From: Cyanobacteriota bacterium
GTDB taxonomy: Bacteria; Cyanobacteriota; Cyanobacteriia; Phormidesmidales; Phormidesmidaceae
Direction of reading: 5' to 3'
Assembly (NCBI GenBank): GCA_027619675.1
Contig: JAQCHG010000001.1
Coordinates: forward strand, 1 to 17,117
Length of the DNA stretch: 17,117 nucleotides
The notes under the pieces are model-generated. The model had not been told where the DNA came from and searched no databases. It saw nothing but the letters and a program-made list of their open reading frames with translations. The first letter of the stretch is position 1; every line of letters starts with the position of its first letter. Below are positions 15,110-17,117 of the stretch, in pieces. The position numbers and the translations under genes were made by a program.

Positions 15110-17117
15110 ATGACCACAATTCCCGAAGGGTTTACTTGCCCCACCGTGGAGGTGGAAGACGATCGCAGCGGGCTCAGCGTTGAAACCCTGCGGCGGGCTT
15201 TGGCCGACCATCTGTTTTATCTCCAGGGCAAATGGCCCGAGGTCGCCACCCTCAACGATCTCTACATTGCCCTGGCCTATGTGGTGCGCGATCGCCTACT
15301 GCGGCAATGGCTCAACACCAAACGCCTCTATCGCCACCCCGACACCCGCATTGTCTGCTACCTGTCGGCGGAATTTTTGCTGGGTCCCCACCTGGGCAAC
15401 AACCTGATCAACCTGGGCATCGAAGATCAGGTGCGGGAGGCGGTAAGCCAGTCAGGGTTAAGCCTTGAAGACCTAATGCAGCAGGAAGAAGAACCGGGTC
15501 TGGGCAACGGCGGCCTGGGGCGCTTAGCCGCCTGCTACATGGACTCCCTAGCGACGCTGGAGGTGCTGGCGATCGGCTACGGCATCCGCTACGAATTCGG
15601 CATTTTTGACCAGGAAATCAAAGACGGCTGGCAGGTGGAAGTCACCGATAAGTGGCTCCAGCACGGCTACCCCTGGGAACTGCCCCGACCGGAATACTCC
15701 GTAGATGTCTGCTTTGGGGGCCGCACCGAGTCCTACACCGACACCGAAGGCCGCTATCGGGTGCGGTGGGTGCCCCACCAGGTGATCAAGGGCATTCCCT
15801 ACGACACCCCGATCACGGGCTACCGGGTCAACACCGTCAACACCCTGCGGCTATGGAAGGCGGAGGCGGTGGAATCCTTTAACTTCCAAGCCTTTAACGT
15901 AGGCAACTACTACGGGGCGGTGGACGAAAAGATGGTGTCTGAGAACATCACCAAGGTCCTCTATCCCAACGATGAGCCGATCCAGGGCAAGCAGTTGCGC
16001 CTAGAGCAGCAGTATTTCTTTGTCTCCTGCGCCCTGCAAGACATGATTCGCCTGCAACTGGCGGCGGGCCTGCCCCTAGAAAAATTCCACGAGCGCTTTT
16101 CCACCCAGCTCAACGACACCCACCCGGCGGTGAGCGTAGCGGAGTTGATGCGCTTGTTTGTGGATGTCCACGGCATGGAATGGGAGACCGCCTGGGAGGT
16201 GACCCGCCAGACCTTTGCCTACACCAACCACACCCTGCTGCCAGAGGCGTTGGAAAAGTGGCCCCTGGATCTGTTTGGGGCGCGGTTGCCCCGGCACCTG
16301 GAAATCATTTTTGAAATCAACCATCGGTTTTTGGATCAGGTGCGGATCCGCTACATGGGCAATGAGGAAAAAATGGCCCGCCTGTCGTTGATTGACGAAG
16401 GCGGGGAGCGCTACATCCGCATGGCCAACCTGGCCTGTGTCGGTAGTTTTGCCATCAACGGGGTGGCGGCCCTGCACACAGAACTGCTGAAGCAGACAGT
16501 GCTGAAGGATTTCTACGAGCTGTATCCCGAGAAATTTAGCAACAAAACCAACGGCGTTACCCCCCGCCGCTGGGTGGTGCTCAGCAACCCCCGCCTCACC
16601 CGCCTGATCAACGACACCATCGGGACGGGCTGGATCAAGCATCTGGACGAACTCAAGCAACTGGAAACCCACGCCGAAGACAGGGGCTTCCGCAGCACCT
16701 GGCGACAGATCAAGCGGGACATCAAGGTGGATCTGTCGAATCACATCCGCGCCACCCAGGGCATTCAGGTGGATCCCGATTCCCTGTTTGACATCCAGGT
16801 GAAGCGCATCCACGAGTACAAGCGTCAGCATTTGAATGTGCTGCACATCATCACCCTCTACGATCGCATCCGCCACGACCCCAACCTGGATATCGTCCCC
16901 CGCACCTTCATTTTTGGCGGCAAGGCGGCCCCTGGCTATTTCATGGCCAAGCGCATCATCAAGCTGATCAACTCCGTGGCGGAGGTGGTCAACAACGACC
17001 CAGCGGTGCGCGATCGCCTCAAGGTGGTGTTCATGCCCGACTACAACGTCACCAACAGCCAGCGCATTTACCCAGCGGCGGATCTGTCGGAGCAAATTTC
17101 CACCGCTGGCAAAGAGG
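15110..17117 (+). CDS. glgP: Glycogen phosphorylase, 3' end outside window
   Basis: About 669 residues are present of a family that usually has 820-860. It is a PLP-dependent phosphorolytic enzyme releasing glucose-1-phosphate from glycogen. The start ATG at 15110 has AGGAGG (15097-15102) seven bases before it, the best ribosome-binding site in the window. Conserved stretches in order are YLSAEFLLG, LGNGGLGRLAACYMDSLATL, GYGIRYEFGIF, GWQVE, WLQHGYPWE, QLNDTHPAVSVAELMR, YTNHTLLPEALEKWP, KTNGVTPRRW, DIQVKRIHEYKRQHLN, IFGGKAAPGY, VVFMPDYNV and AADLSEQISTAGKE. The sequence stops about eight residues short of the expected PLP-binding Lys in the EASGTGNMK motif. The phosphoserine segment of muscle phosphorylase is absent, as in bacteria. 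It probably works with Pgm encoded just upstream. Plant-type paralogues cannot be separated from GlgP fully by eye. Confidence 0.95.
   Translation, partial: MTTIPEGFTCPTVEVEDDRSGLSVETLRRALADHLFYLQGKWPEVATLNDLYIALAYVVRDRLLRQWLNTKRLYRHPDTRIVCYLSAEFLLGPHLGNNLINLGIEDQVREAVSQSGLSLEDLMQQEEEPGLGNGGLGRLAACYMDSLATLEVLAIGYGIRYEFGIFDQEIKDGWQVEVTDKWLQHGYPWELPRPEYSVDVCFGGRTESYTDTEGRYRVRWVPHQVIKGIPYDTPITGYRVNTVNTLRLWKAEAVESFNFQAFNVGNYYGAVDEKMVSENITKVLYPNDEPIQGKQLRLEQQYFFVSCALQDMIRLQLAAGLPLEKFHERFSTQLNDTHPAVSVAELMRLFVDVHGMEWETAWEVTRQTFAYTNHTLLPEALEKWPLDLFGARLPRHLEIIFEINHRFLDQVRIRYMGNEEKMARLSLIDEGGERYIRMANLACVGSFAINGVAALHTELLKQTVLKDFYELYPEKFSNKTNGVTPRRWVVLSNPRLTRLINDTIGTGWIKHLDELKQLETHAEDRGFRSTWRQIKRDIKVDLSNHIRATQGIQVDPDSLFDIQVKRIHEYKRQHLNVLHIITLYDRIRHDPNLDIVPRTFIFGGKAAPGYFMAKRIIKLINSVAEVVNNDPAVRDRLKVVFMPDYNVTNSQRIYPAADLSEQISTAGKE

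Noticed and set aside
16076..17095. 339-codon minus-strand open frame opposite glgP
   Set aside because: It is a G+C-rich antisense shadow: no recognisable domain, while the plus strand matches glycogen phosphorylase throughout.

Overview
The window is a piece of cyanobacterial chromosome. The evidence is psaD (photosystem I subunit II), a psaD-trpE pair in the order I recall from Synechocystis, a cyanobacterial-type Amt ammonium permease behind a canonical NtcA box, a lumen-type pentapeptide-repeat protein, and many HIP1 octamers (GCGATCGC) inside genes. The DNA is visibly G+C-rich with CGATCG-heavy codons. That would fit a Leptolyngbya/Nodosilinea-like or other non-picoplanktonic lineage, but the genus is a guess.

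Layout. (1) 1-2471, minus strand: a truncated isochorismatase-fold amidohydrolase, an exported pentapeptide-repeat protein and mutY with a Nudix-type C-terminal domain. (2) 2607-5085, plus strand: purE, a 481-bp spacer with an NtcA-type promoter, amt and a strong terminator. (3) 5438-9786, plus strand: a DICT-GAF histidine kinase, psaD, a highly structured spacer and trpE. (4) 9787-13364: an accessory-looking stretch holding a metallophosphoesterase lipoprotein (minus) and nagA (plus). Its three spacers are loaded with palindromes and with two copies of a dispersed repeat; the second copy carries another repeat-like insertion. (5) 13365-17117, plus strand: pgm and glgP (cut by the window end).

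Functional links. GlgP releases glucose-1-phosphate from glycogen and Pgm turns it into glucose-6-phosphate, so the last two genes are consecutive steps. Amt with its NtcA promoter is a nitrogen-limitation response; the amidohydrolase at the left edge may also serve nitrogen scavenging, but its substrate is unknown. PurE and TrpE are biosynthetic housekeeping genes.

I see no CRISPR array, tRNA, rRNA, transposase gene, phage gene or defence system. Every long ORF that makes sense belongs to a recognisable family. The least ordinary material is non-coding: the nested repeats at 9858-10088 and 12778-13135, the palindrome cluster at 11389-11577, the structured psaD-trpE spacer, and the amt promoter and leader.
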